Source: Gonapodya prolifera JEL478 | Taxonomy: Eukaryota > Monoblepharomycota > Monoblepharidomycetes > Monoblepharidales > Gonapodyaceae | Assembly: GCA_001574975.1 (NCBI GenBank) | Contig: KQ965747.1 | Coordinates: 161,267-225,266 of the forward strand | DNA: 64,000 nucleotides | Direction of reading: 5' to 3' | In this document: positions 50,793 through 60,976 of the stretch, piece by piece | How the letters are laid out: each line of letters opens with the position of its first letter | Position numbering within the stretch: the first letter of the stretch is position 1 | Notes under the pieces: model-generated | What the model was told of the DNA's origin: nothing | The model's input: only the letters and a program-made list of their open reading frames with translations | Databases searched by the model: none | Translations under genes and position numbers: made by a program

Positions 50793-51791
50793 CTACGTAA
50801 CAATCACCAACACCAACAGAATGAGAAACACGACGCCAAGGCAAACGATCGTCATCATTCCTTTATCGTTCTTCGTCTCCTCCAGGACCTTTTTGGCCCT
50901 CCTCATGGCCACCGCCAATTTCCCGCCCGTGGTATCCACCTGCGTGTCGAGATCCTCAAGCAACCGCCTCTGGTCGTCCACCTCCTCGCCCATGGCCACC
51001 GCGACGTGCTTGAGCGTGTTCACTGTCGACAGCACGCCCTCGAGCTGCGCGTCCTGCGTGCGCATAAGGTGTTGTTGGGTCTGGACTTCGTTTTGGTAGA
51101 AATCGGCGGGTGGCGGGGAGGAGGAGGAGGAGAGGGGGTCGTCCGGGGGTGGGGAGAGAGCGCGGCCGGGTGGGCGGTAGGAGGTGGATTTGGCGGGGGT
51201 GGTGGTGGAAGGGATGGAAGGGAGTTGGCGGGGTGGGGCGGCTGTTTTAGAGGAGGTAGAAGTCGTCGAAGGAAAGACTTGTTGCGCCGTGGCCCGTGAC
51301 CGGACTGAAGAAGTGTCCGGTGGGGGCGGTTGAGACGCCGGTGACTGTCCGACCATTTTCATTTCCTGTGCGGTAGGAAGGGGGGGATTCGAAAGCCCCA
51401 CAGCCACTCCGTCCCGTTTGGCTGCTCCCGCCCCAGCCCCAGCTGCGCCAGCCGCACCTCCAGTCCCCGCCGCCACCACAAGCTGCCTCATCTCCCTGAC
51501 GCGGGTGCCGGCCCTCTCGACCCACTGCTTCCTGCTGGAGACTTCCCTCAGATCGAGCCTGAACCGCTTCGGATCCGCCTCTGACGCCTTGACTGCCTCT
51601 CTGAGCTCCACCAAATCCTCCTCGATGACTGTCAGGGTCTGTCCGAGCTGCGCAGCGGTGCGCGATAGTTCAGCCTTGGACGATGGGTTGGACGGAGAGA
51701 GGAGGAGAGAGGAGAGTCTGGAGTGCAGAGCGTTGGCCGATGCGAGCGAGGAGTCGATGTCGTCGCGCACGGCGTAGAACGGATCTTCCAT
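50793..51791 (-). CDS. Syntaxin-6/Tlg1-type Qc-SNARE
   Basis: An intronless gene of 332 residues. The N-terminus MEDPFYAVRDDIDSSL and the following three-helix region (EEDLVELREAVKASEADPKRF) match the syntaxin-6 N-terminal domain. A Pro/Ser-rich linker leads to a SNARE helix (about residues 240-300, with VNTLKHVAVAMGEEVDDQRRLLED and a Gln-type zero-layer region) and a C-terminal membrane anchor (TIVCLGVVFLILLVLVIVT) with essentially no lumenal tail. Members act in endosome-to-Golgi and trans-Golgi fusion. The linker is longer than in animal syntaxin-6 (about 255 residues). Confidence 0.9.
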   Translation of the reverse strand: MEDPFYAVRDDIDSSLASANALHSRLSSLLLSPSNPSSKAELSRTAAQLGQTLTVIEEDLVELREAVKASEADPKRFRLDLREVSSRKQWVERAGTRVREMRQLVVAAGTGGAAGAAGAGAGAAKRDGVAVGLSNPPLPTAQEMKMVGQSPASQPPPPDTSSVRSRATAQQVFPSTTSTSSKTAAPPRQLPSIPSTTTPAKSTSYRPPGRALSPPPDDPLSSSSSPPPADFYQNEVQTQQHLMRTQDAQLEGVLSTVNTLKHVAVAMGEEVDDQRRLLEDLDTQVDTTGGKLAVAMRRAKKVLEETKNDKGMMTIVCLGVVFLILLVLVIVT

Positions 51792-53005
51792 TTGTGTGAC
51801 GATCGATTGGAGGGGAATGATGCTGAGGGGGCGAAGGTGAATTCTGCCGAACCCAGATCATCAACACTTCATTTCTTAGTCCGCCTTCCCCCGGACAAGA
51901 AGCAATCACATCTGCAGCGAATCTCAATCACTATATTCAAGTTATCTCTGAACGGTTCTCGGTCTCCGGGCTCGTTGGTGGACCGGCGCATGTCGTTCGT
52001 CGCCTTGGTGAGCTGACTCCCCCTCAACTCCCACCGTGGCACTTATCCAGCTTACTACTGGCTCTTTTCTAAATCAAGATATCTCGCTAAGGAGTCCTGC
52101 TTAAGTGCAGGTGGTGCAAATTCATTTGGGACCTTTGACACGGTATACAAGTGAAGCCTGGCGTGGTCCCGCCCCCCCATAGCATCGGTCATTTCCAAAA
52201 GGTTAAAAGGCGACGTAGCGTGGCAATGATGACTGTCGAGGAACCAAAGAAAGCGTTCAGCTCAGGGATCATCTGCGACACGGCCCAGAAAGAGTGGATT
52301 CGGGTCGCAGGAAGGGCCAGAAGACTCGTTGAGACTGTACAAGTGTACTTTGGTACATAGAACTCATGTGATGAGAGTCATTTCGTTCTGAGGTGACACA
52401 TCCCGCTTTATCTTCATGCATCATCGCGGGACGCGATTAAACCCGCCGCGACGTCGGAGGAGGAGCGGAAGAAAGGGGGGGACTGGAGGGCGCGGGGAGG
52501 AGTTTCGGCGTTACGTATGTGGACCAGCGGAGTTATGCAGTGCAGGCAAGTAGTGGAACGTGTGACGGGAAGAACGAAGCTTACCTTTCATTGGCGACAC
52601 TGACCGCGAGGTTTATTGTGACGGCACCCATCGGGCGGGCGGGCGGACTTTTCCACTCTCAGCAGATTATTACCACTTGTGTACTTTCAAGTAGACTGGA
52701 ATACATCGGCTCCCTCCGAGACTGTGCTTTTCCATGGCCCCGAACTGAAGAACTGTCTGGATTTTCGCACCATGCCTCGACGAATGACTTTGTTGGTATT
52801 CGAGCAACGAAATGGGGGCGACTGCAGATCGTTGAATTGGGACATATCTGCAACATGGACGCGTCTGTCGACATAGGTATGTATTGGATTGGCATTATCC
52901 TGAGACCTAGGTATGCTTATAAGCACCTACGCTCTGCAAGACATTGTTTTATCAGTTTTAGGCTCGGTCAGCAACGATTTCCGTCATGTGGCGCGAAACA
53001 GTAAC
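51792..53005. other. Intergenic, no confident gene
   Basis: About 1.2 kb upstream of the SNARE and downstream of the CobW gene. The longest open frame (52519-53004, plus) has unremarkable composition, no domain and no splice context, and is not called. Confidence 0.5.
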
Positions 53006-54455
53006 TCACTTCACTTTGATATATTCGTCGATATCGTCTGGCGCCCACACATGCGACTTCATGGACGGAACAAACACCTTGTAGCAGTTTCCCTCGTCCC
53101 AGTGGTGCGTGACGACGCCGTCTCGATATCCGCCTTGCAAATTGACTTGAACCTGTATTGCAGTGTTTAGCTCGCGAGAGACTTACAGAGGATCGGCGAA
53201 CGTTGAAGACTCACCCCTTGACCGGCCTCGAATCGCAGCGGTACCGCCTTACACTCTTCGAACTTCCGGATGATTTCGGCTCGATCCAGGTTCCTTCCGA
53301 TGAAGATAAATCGCCCTTCGCGCTTATCCTTGCCCCACGGAGTCGAGAAGTTTCCCCCAAAGAGCATGTGGACGCCCTGGAAGACGAACCGCTTGTTCAT
53401 TCCTCGAACTGGCAGGACTCCTTTGTAGCTTTGGGGAATGGGTCGGTGGACGTGATTGTTGCAAAACTGGACCTCTCATGCTCACCGGAGCAGATCATTT
53501 CCCTTTTCGCGCATGAGCTCTCCAATCAGATCTTCCAACTTTGCTAGCACAAGGTCGTACTCGAAGATCAATCCCACGGATGTAACGGACTGATCGTGCT
53601 GGTGTTCCGTGTCCTGGAGGAAGTCGGGCTCCAGCTCCAAGATCTTCTTCAAATCAAACGCCCGCTGGTTGAGGATCAGTCGTGGATCGACTTCGGAGTT
53701 TCGGGTTTCGATGATGCGAGCGGTTCGGTTGATGGAAGTGACTTTGGCGCGCAGCTTGGCGACGTCCTCGTCGTTCTCGATGAGGTCCAGCTTGTTGAGA
53801 ATGAGCACGTCCGCAAAGGCGATCTGCTCAATTGCCTCGTTTTCGGTACCGTCGGTTCTGCGAGCGAGCGTTGAGATGTCACGTGCATTCCCAACTCAGA
53901 ACCTTTTTTAGGAGGTACCTTCGACTCACCGTTCTTCCAAGTGCAACCAAATATGTTTCGCGTCCACGACCGTCAAGATCGCATCCAACTCATAGTGCGC
54001 ACTGACTTTGTCGTCCACGAAGAAGGTCTGCGCAACAGGTGCGGGATCGGCAAGCCCAGTTGTCTCGATCAGGATGAGATCGACCTTGCGAGAAGCGAGT
54101 TTCGTCAGGAACCCGATCAGGTCGCCACGGACCGTACAGCAGATGCAGCCGTTGTTCATCTCGAGGATCTGATCGAGGTGGACGCATTGTGAGAAATGCT
54201 GCACGAGGACACGCAGCTTTGGAATGAAAACGAGCCCACCTCCTCGTCACCGGCAAGTTTGTCCCTCTTCGAGACGAGGGCGTCGTCCACTCCGACCTCA
54301 CCAAATTCGTTTTCGATGACTGCGACCTTGAGACCATGGTTGGAGGTGAGTATGTGGTTCAGCAGCGTCGTCTTGCCGCTGCCAAGGAAACCTGTAATGA
54401 CCGTGACGGGCGTCTTCCTCTTTACAGGGGGTGGCGAAGAGCGCTTTGGAGGCAT
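53006..54455 (-). CDS. CobW/COG0523-type metallochaperone GTPase
   Basis: Five exons from ATG 54455 to TGA 53006. Exon 1 has the P-loop GFLGSGKTT and IENEFGEVG. Exon 2 has [15 protein letters not shown], the CxCC zinc-binding motif of the family, and ETTGLADP. Exon 3 has the ILNKLDL (NKxD) motif and ends [10 protein letters not shown] 54-nt intron (phase 2, GTGAGC...CAAAG) joins it to [21 protein letters not shown] in exon 4. The last exon ends with [14 protein letters not shown] and DEYIKVK. This G3E-family protein probably delivers zinc or another metal; eukaryotic members include ZNG1/CBWD, but the closer match here is to the YjiA/CobW-type arrangement with the CobW C-terminal domain. Confidence 0.9.
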
Positions 54456-55002
54456 TTGTCACGTTTTGGGGACAAGGCTGGGGGCTGGCGCAACGACATG
54501 GTGTCGCGGAAAGATGAGTTCGGATGGTCAACTTCGATGACGGAACGAGTGATACTCACGGTGTTTGGAGTAGTTGGAGCCCAGCAATGTAGACAGACTT
54601 GACCTGGTTTACAGTTGGGAAAAGTACCTTCAACGAGTACCATTCAAAGGCACAGTCCCTTTGACGGAGACGTCATTGTTTCGAAAACTGCCAATCATAG
54701 AGTTGCACATTTTTCGCGGCTCGCTTTGTGATTGTATCAACGTGGCGGTCAGATTAATTTAGATTGAATCGTAGAGTCTGCACTGTGAACGTTGATTTCG
54801 TTTTGGCGCCACAGTTGACTGTCAGCGTAGAGAAACAGTGCATTATTACGAGTCTGAGTTCTGCTATATATCTGTGTTTACTTGGTGAGGTGAAGATAGA
54901 AAGCTGTGGAGCCACAAATAATAACCGCATCAACAGAGATGCACCAGCACCGATTTTCGGGGTAAATCCAATTAATATCAGCTCAGCTGTCCAACGAGAA
55001 GC
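54456..55002. other. Intergenic, no gene seen
   Basis: About 0.55 kb, AT-richer than neighbouring exons; no gene recognised. Confidence 0.55.
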
Positions 55003-55625
55003 TCAATAGACGTGAGTCTCACCGAATGCGACACCTGCGTGGATGACAGCAAAAGCGTTTTGTGGAACGACCTCCTCGGGCTTGACATGGACCAGCAATA
55101 GTTACGATCGGTGCTACAATTTGCCGCAGTAAAATAAGTCGTACCTTTTTGTTACGAAGGAGGAGAAATGCGGAAACAATTGAGTGGTAGGCGAGTTGCC
55201 CCGATGCGAGCTAAAAGAACGGATGTATCGAACGGAAGACGCTGAGTGATACGATTCCGAGAATCATGACGATCTCTGCCTACCTCTGTGTGGCCTGTAA
55301 AGTTTCCGGAGTTCCAGACGGACAAACTCGGGACACCGCTGGTGTTTCAGACAGTGTCGCGCGGTAAGCCGAATGTGATTCCAGGCTCAAGCAGCACTGA
55401 TTCATACCAAAGTCCAACTAGCGCAATAGAGAAGAGCGTGTCCGGCAGAGGAGCATCGCGACCCTGGTGATGGGGTTTCGGAGTTGTCGGACGAAACTTG
55501 CCGACCCTTCGCGAACAATGAGACCGTACCTTGGAAACCAGGCCACCGACGAGACCAAGAGCCGGAAGCACACCATCGAGAATGCCGTTTGTGAGCCACA
55601 GCGTGGAGTCGGGAATTGGAGACAT
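55003..55625 (-). CDS. Small spliced membrane-type protein, unknown
   Basis: Five small exons join in phase from ATG 55625: MSPIPDSTLWLTNGILDGVL...GLVSK (intron GTACGG...CACCAG), GRDAPLPDTLFSIALVGLW (intron GTATGA...CACCAG), GVPSLSVWNSGNFTGHTE (intron GTAGGC...TTTTAG), LASGQLAYHSIVSAFLLLRN (intron GTACGA...GTCAAG), and PEEVVPQNAFAVIHAGVAF ending at 55003. The product is about 120 residues with three or four hydrophobic segments. No family was recognised. Good phase agreement supports it, but the donors are only moderate. Confidence 0.5.
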
Positions 55626-55958
55626 TCTGTGACTTCTGTGAAGTGTTGAAGTTTTGGGGCACGTTGTACTGTGGTCCCCACTTCGCCCACACGCTTTATA
55701 ATGTTGACGGGCTGGACTCGCACAAATCGAGATTAGCCTCAATAGCAAAACGTTATCGAGAATGTAAGTGCTTCGCCCCACACATTGATTGCAGGGATCT
55801 TGCCACGTTTTCTCGAACTCATCGAATACTTTGTTTGTCGGACTGACACTACTTGAATTGGTCTTTTTGGGAGTGACATTATAATAGAAACAGCAATCAC
55901 TATACAATATGAAGAAGAACAAGAGTGTGCAATGAGACGAAGCCCACGCTTCCGTCTC

Positions 55959-58900
55959 TCATTCGAGTCCCAACACTTTCAACGCCTTGCTATGCGAGCT
56001 CGACCTAGACTCTGCGCGGTCAATGTTCTCTTCACTTCCAGCTTCCTCTTCCTCACTCCGCTTTGCGTTAGAATCCATTTGTGACGCTTTCCAAGACATT
56101 GCGAGCTCCCCAACGAACTTCACAAACTCTTCTCTCCACGTCCAGTCGCCGAATCGCAACATGTATCGTCGTTTCTCGGTTGCGTTGTTTCCGACCCCAA
56201 ACGAAGGAATTTCTTCTCCAAAAATGTCAGAAGTTCGTTGTGTGCGTGGGTCAACCGATGATTCCGGGGTTGAAGGGGCTCCAGTCTCCGAACTCTGCAC
56301 ACTAAAAGGTTCGGAGGCTACTCGCTGGTGCCGACTTGCGCGGCGTTCATTTGATGGCGATGTACTTTCGGATGGGTCTGAAGGTGCACGACCGTGGTGT
56401 TCGTCACGACTTGGTCCGCCTGGGTGGCCAGAGAGCTCCCCTGAGCTTGCCTGCATCAAGAAAGCCATCTCCGCCTTGGTTCCCTCAGGTGACGTGGCTC
56501 GATTTGTGGTTGGGTCTGTCTGTCCTGCCAATTGTGTTGCGGAGCTGGTGGAACCAAACTTCAGAAACGACGGCAACGGAAGTCCGGAGGATGATCGTTT
56601 CGGTGCTTCTTTTTCTGCAGTGGAGGACTTCACATTCACAAGGGGAATGTGAAGACGAAGAACAGCCGGATCTGGCAGAATGTGCGTATTTTAGTAGTTT
56701 GATCACTTCAGATGTCAAGCAAGAGCAAATTCTCGACTTCTCTCACCATCGCCTCTTTGAACCTTTCCGATTTCCACGTCTGTTATATGAAGTAAGTGCT
56801 TGAGCTTGTACCTCTTCTTGCCCTTGGCCAGCCACGTGGCATCATCTTCCGTCGGATCCGACATCTTCGTTACTCCACTCCACCGCTTCTTTTCCTCCTC
56901 GCTCCCGGCGACTTTCTTGCTCGAGACCAATTTGGTCATCAGAAGAACGTCACTCATGAGGAACAGTTTCATTCGTCGATCGCGGATCGCCAGAGAGTTT
57001 TCGCACAGATAGCTTCGGATGAAGCGTCGAGGTGGTTTCAGCAGCGATACGGGGCATCCGTCAACCAGGCGGTGCGTTTCCCATAGCCCGATAATCTCGT
57101 CCTGTCGCCTCTGAACGCGATTCATGGTCTCGCTTAGTTCTGTTGTGAACGCTAGAGAGGTTGCCGTCTGGTTTCGTGCTGTGGCGTCCGTCTCGGGAAT
57201 CTGGGAAAGAAGATCTAGCGATGAAAGTTTCAGCCGCCAAGGACTTTGGATGAGCTGCAGGCAAGCTTACTTTGTAGTAAAAGAGAATACCTCAGTGCCC
57301 TACGTCACGGAAAGGTTCCTTTATGAGTTGCCTAGAGTCGGTCAGTTAGCATGCAATCCATCCTCACCTCTGAATCGGCTGTATCAGGAAACTATTGATG
57401 TCCTGCAGTTTGCACTTCGGATTCGTACGGCAGCTCTTCAGGAGGGGGAAAGTGCGATTAAAAACGCACACTTTAGGTAGCCGATGGAACTTCAGAGGCC
57501 TCACCTGATTGAACGTTTGAAACGCGTCATTCTGAAGTTCCAGCTGCGTCACAACACTTTTGGCAGTGACATAGTTGGAGACATACATCACAAACAACTG
57601 AGCGCTTTTCGCCTAAACGTTGAACTCGTTTTATCCACACATCCTCACCTTTCCAAGAACGTAATGCAACTCACATGGTTCGCGAATACTTTTGCCACCC
57701 CTCCTCGATCATTTTCGTAATCGTCTGCTGCTCGCTTGAAGTCTTCCGCCATTTCAATACTGAGATGCATAAGTTCAGGGAAGTGTTTGAAGATGATGTC
57801 TACTTGTTCTGATGAAATGATGGGCTCCGACGTCTTCGCAGCTTTGTGGAGTGGCTCTGCGACGTTCTGGTATGATGATTAAGAGCAACGTTACTATTTT
57901 GTATAGCGCATGGTTGGACGCCAAAACGAGGTAAACAAACCTTCAAACAACGTCGCAGATTGTCATAATACGAAACCTCCGAGAGGTAAAACTCCTTGGC
58001 CGTTTTCGCAGCCAGTCTTTTAGCCTTAACTTCATCCTCAAATTCTAGTGTCTCCGATATGGTCACCCTGTGGCGAGTCTTCCTCCGCTGCGGGGCTGCC
58101 ACGAGCGCTCCTCCAGCATCGGCATCGGCACCAATTCCGTTGTTATCTTCCTTACCCTCCTGTAAAGTGCCGCTTTCGAAGAGGTTTAGTACCGATTCGC
58201 TCAAGGCAAGATTGCCGATACTGCCGCCCAAACTATCTAGCGTTGAACTTGGTGTGATGGTACGACTGGGCGTCACATCCAAGAGATTTCCACTTGACAT
58301 GGTAGGCGTCCGCTCCCCTACAGAGGGGTGCATAGCGGGAGATGCTAGATATTTGGAGCCCAAACCGAACGGAGAGATGGGCCTTGGGTCTTCAATAATG
58401 GTCGAACGGGCGCGAGCATCTCGGAAGTTAGACGTCATTGAGCTCATCAGTTCCTAGCAAGTAATGGAACGGTGAGTTGACGAAACCGTTCTGTAACGTT
58501 TCGAGGCGTGAAATCTCACAAAGTCATCGGACGTTTCATCGTCGGAAACAGAATTGGCTTCGCTCCCTTGAACTGGAATCGGGGCGACGGCGACGGGTGT
58601 AGTCTGACGACTACGTTTGTCATTCGCTGAAAGGGAAACCGGCGACATGAGTCCGAGAACGGGCCGACACTCATCTTAAAGGAAAGCGCAAGTCGACCGT
58701 CACCTTTCACGATCTGAGCCAGCTCCGTCTCGAGTTTGCGGATCTCATCTTCGACAGCTGCAAGGTCTTTCTGCATGTCCATGTCGTAGTGTGTTGCCAC
58801 TACCTCTTTAATCGGCGCCTTTGTTGGGACTGGCGCATTTTCCACCACAGGCGACTCCCGATACAAGCTCACAGATACAAGTTTAATTTGAGGCTCCCCT

Positions 58901-59771
58901 GCGGACCGACCGGAGCCTTGGCTTGGCTTCGTCTTCTGTGGCGGCAATGGTGGAGAGAGGGAGGGTTTGGCAGGTTCCTCGTCGTCGTCCCCTTCCGAAT
59001 CACCAAAATAATACGCATTGAGGACGTCAGAGGGCGATGCAGCTGCCTGGGGTGCTTTTGAGTCGGACCGTATCCGTCTGTGACCAGTTCGGCGGCGGCC
59101 GTAGTTTTCGGTTTGAGGAGTCATGTCGGACGGTACTTCGGGCTCTGAGCTCCAACGTTTCATCGGTGAGGGGACGGTGGTGGATGTTGGAGCTTCTGCT
59201 ATAACCGAGAGTGCCGTTGTACTGGAGCTGGCGCTTTTCTGATGCTTCGCAGGTACAAGAGGAACCTCCTGTATGACAGTTTCGAGCGATCTTTTCAACT
59301 CGTCAGAGCTCTCCCCCCTCATTTTCGGCAAGGAGTTTGTACTGTTTGCGGAGGGTTCAACACAGGTCATTTGGGACGACCGCAAGTCCGCGATTCTGCT
59401 GGAGCGGCTTTTCGTCACCCCACTCAGCACATCCTCAAGTTCCTGAGTCACGGTCTTAGCGACAATGAGAAGTTTCAGAGCTGCGTCCTGAACGAGAAGT
59501 CGTGAAGCGATTTCGGCGGGGAGCAGCGAGGATTCGTTTGGGGCATCCTTTCGGCCAGGTTCAAACAAACGACACTTTTGTAGCGCTTGCCCGGTAATCA
59601 CGAGAGCATGAGTGAAGCCGATCCATGAATCCTGTGAGTTTGAACATCACTTTGCCGCACCAAGAGATCCCATGCAATTTCATGGCTCACTTGCTTCCTC
59701 CCCCCCCTCAATGCTCTGCTAGCCGAGTCGATGGTCTCTGATATGATCGTTAGAAGGTCCGATTGCGACAT
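55959..59771 (-). CDS. Dbl-family RhoGEF (DH-PH)
   Basis: The start ATG 59771 (MSQSDLLTIISETIDSA) joins at phase 0 (exon 1 59771-59691, exon 2 from 59631) to a long Ser/Pro-rich region with a coiled-coil stretch (MQKDLAAVEDEIRKLETELAQI, about 58690-58780). A DH domain follows in several exons: AKEFYLSEVSYYDNLRRCLK (57960-58010), then VIHLSIEMAEDF-like sequence near 57750, YVSNYVTAKSVVTQLELQND and CKLQDINSFLIQPIQR near 57370-57600. The PH domain near 56800-57100 includes RSYLCENSLAIRDRRMKLFLMSDVLLM, a split basic loop and RFGDWTWREEFVKFV near 56140. The C-terminus is Ser-rich and acidic, ending at 55959. Such proteins activate Rho-family GTPases. Exact exon borders within the DH domain were not all fixed. 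Confidence 0.82.
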
Positions 59772-60121
59772 CCGGTGACGCCGAGACGAGTCTTAAAGGT
59801 AGGTGAGAGATGGCGAAGGTGCGGAAGGTAACACGATGCTGTGCGAAGCAATCGATCGATCTGGCAATGAAGCTCGAAATTAGGCATTCCTAGGCAAAAT
59901 GATTGAAACTGAAATAATAGCTCGGTGAGCTTACAATGGTGACATCGTAAAGAATCTACATCCCAGCAAAGCATCGTTCCAATGTAGTCCCGGAGATACT
60001 GGTGTCGTGATATATGCAAGATCATCCGAAGATAAATGTGAATATGCCACAGCAGAGCCAGACACCGTACCATCGCTCCAAGCGACTTTCGTGGCTTGCG
60101 GTCGATTCTGAGTGCTCCCGT

Positions 60122-60683
60122 CTAATCCTCATCCCTTGAGTCACGACCAGTCCGCTTGAAGGTCCACTTGCCCGGGTCTGTCAGAATAACCGTACTCTGA
60201 AGACTCTTGAGCTCATTTCGACACAGCCGAATGATATGCTTCGCTTGCTCCTGCGAACATACCGTCTTGGTTTGAACTTGAACATTGAATCGTCCTCCAC
60301 GAGGCGCACTCACTTCATCCTCCAAATTGGTGAACTTGCTGAACCAAGCTTCCCGTGCCCAGTCCTTCACCTCGTCCCGCGATGAGTCCCCCAGCGCTTA
60401 CAGGATCGTTGACTTAGCGCAAGCACGGATTCCACAACACATCGCCAACTGCGAGCTCACCTTTCGCCGTCTTCATCCATTCACGATAGAGCCGAAGGAT
60501 TTCCTGTCGGAGGAGAAACTGCAGTGGGGCGTATTAGGGGAGCAATCGATTGAGTGTCCAGCATCATAGAATCCGCACTTGTTTGAACGATAGGACCGGC
60601 TTTCCGGGCATGGCATGAGCCACACGACGAGCAGTAGTGAGTTGGCGGAGCGACAGCGAGGATGGGGCGAAAAGGCGATTCAT
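60122..60683 (-). CDS. LYR-motif mitochondrial protein (LYRM2-like)
   Basis: Three exons, 60683-60579, 60518-60461 and 60396-60122, in perfect phase, give 145 residues. The N-terminus (MNRLFAPSSLSLRQLTTARRV) is Arg/Ser/Leu-rich with no acidic residues, like a mitochondrial presequence. Exon 2 carries the LYR signature, RQEILRLYREWMKTAK, followed by a helix with DEVKDWAREAWF. The C-terminal part is longer than in typical LYRM2 (about 88 residues). LYR proteins are adaptors in mitochondrial Fe-S delivery and respiratory-complex assembly and bind acyl-carrier protein. The exact member is uncertain. Confidence 0.82.
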
Positions 60684-60976
60684 TGGAGATCTATAGAAGG
60701 GTGAAGCAAACAAATAATCGTGCGCAAACCTACCCAAAGATGTTTTCTCCACACACACACTCTCTCTCTTTCCTTCAATGTCTCAGTCTCGAAGACACGC
60801 TAATAACATGATGCCACTGATGTTTTAATTCAGGTGCATCAATACTGTACAATTATGATCCTAAACCCACAGAAGTTGAGAAAAAACGTTCATATGTAAC
60901 AAGCTTCCATCCAGAAAAGAAATCCCCATTGGCAGCTCCCGCATTAACCCGACTTTTATCCCGGTGCCTGCTTTGC

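Noticed and set aside
52519-53004. 161-codon plus frame
   Set aside because: No recognisable features and it ends against the tail of the CobW gene; treated as chance.
53440-53500. Two in-frame TGA codons in the CobW gene as selenocysteine or decay
   Set aside because: A 54-nt GTGAGC...CAAAG intron in phase 2 removes both and joins LLR to YKGVLPV, as the family expects.
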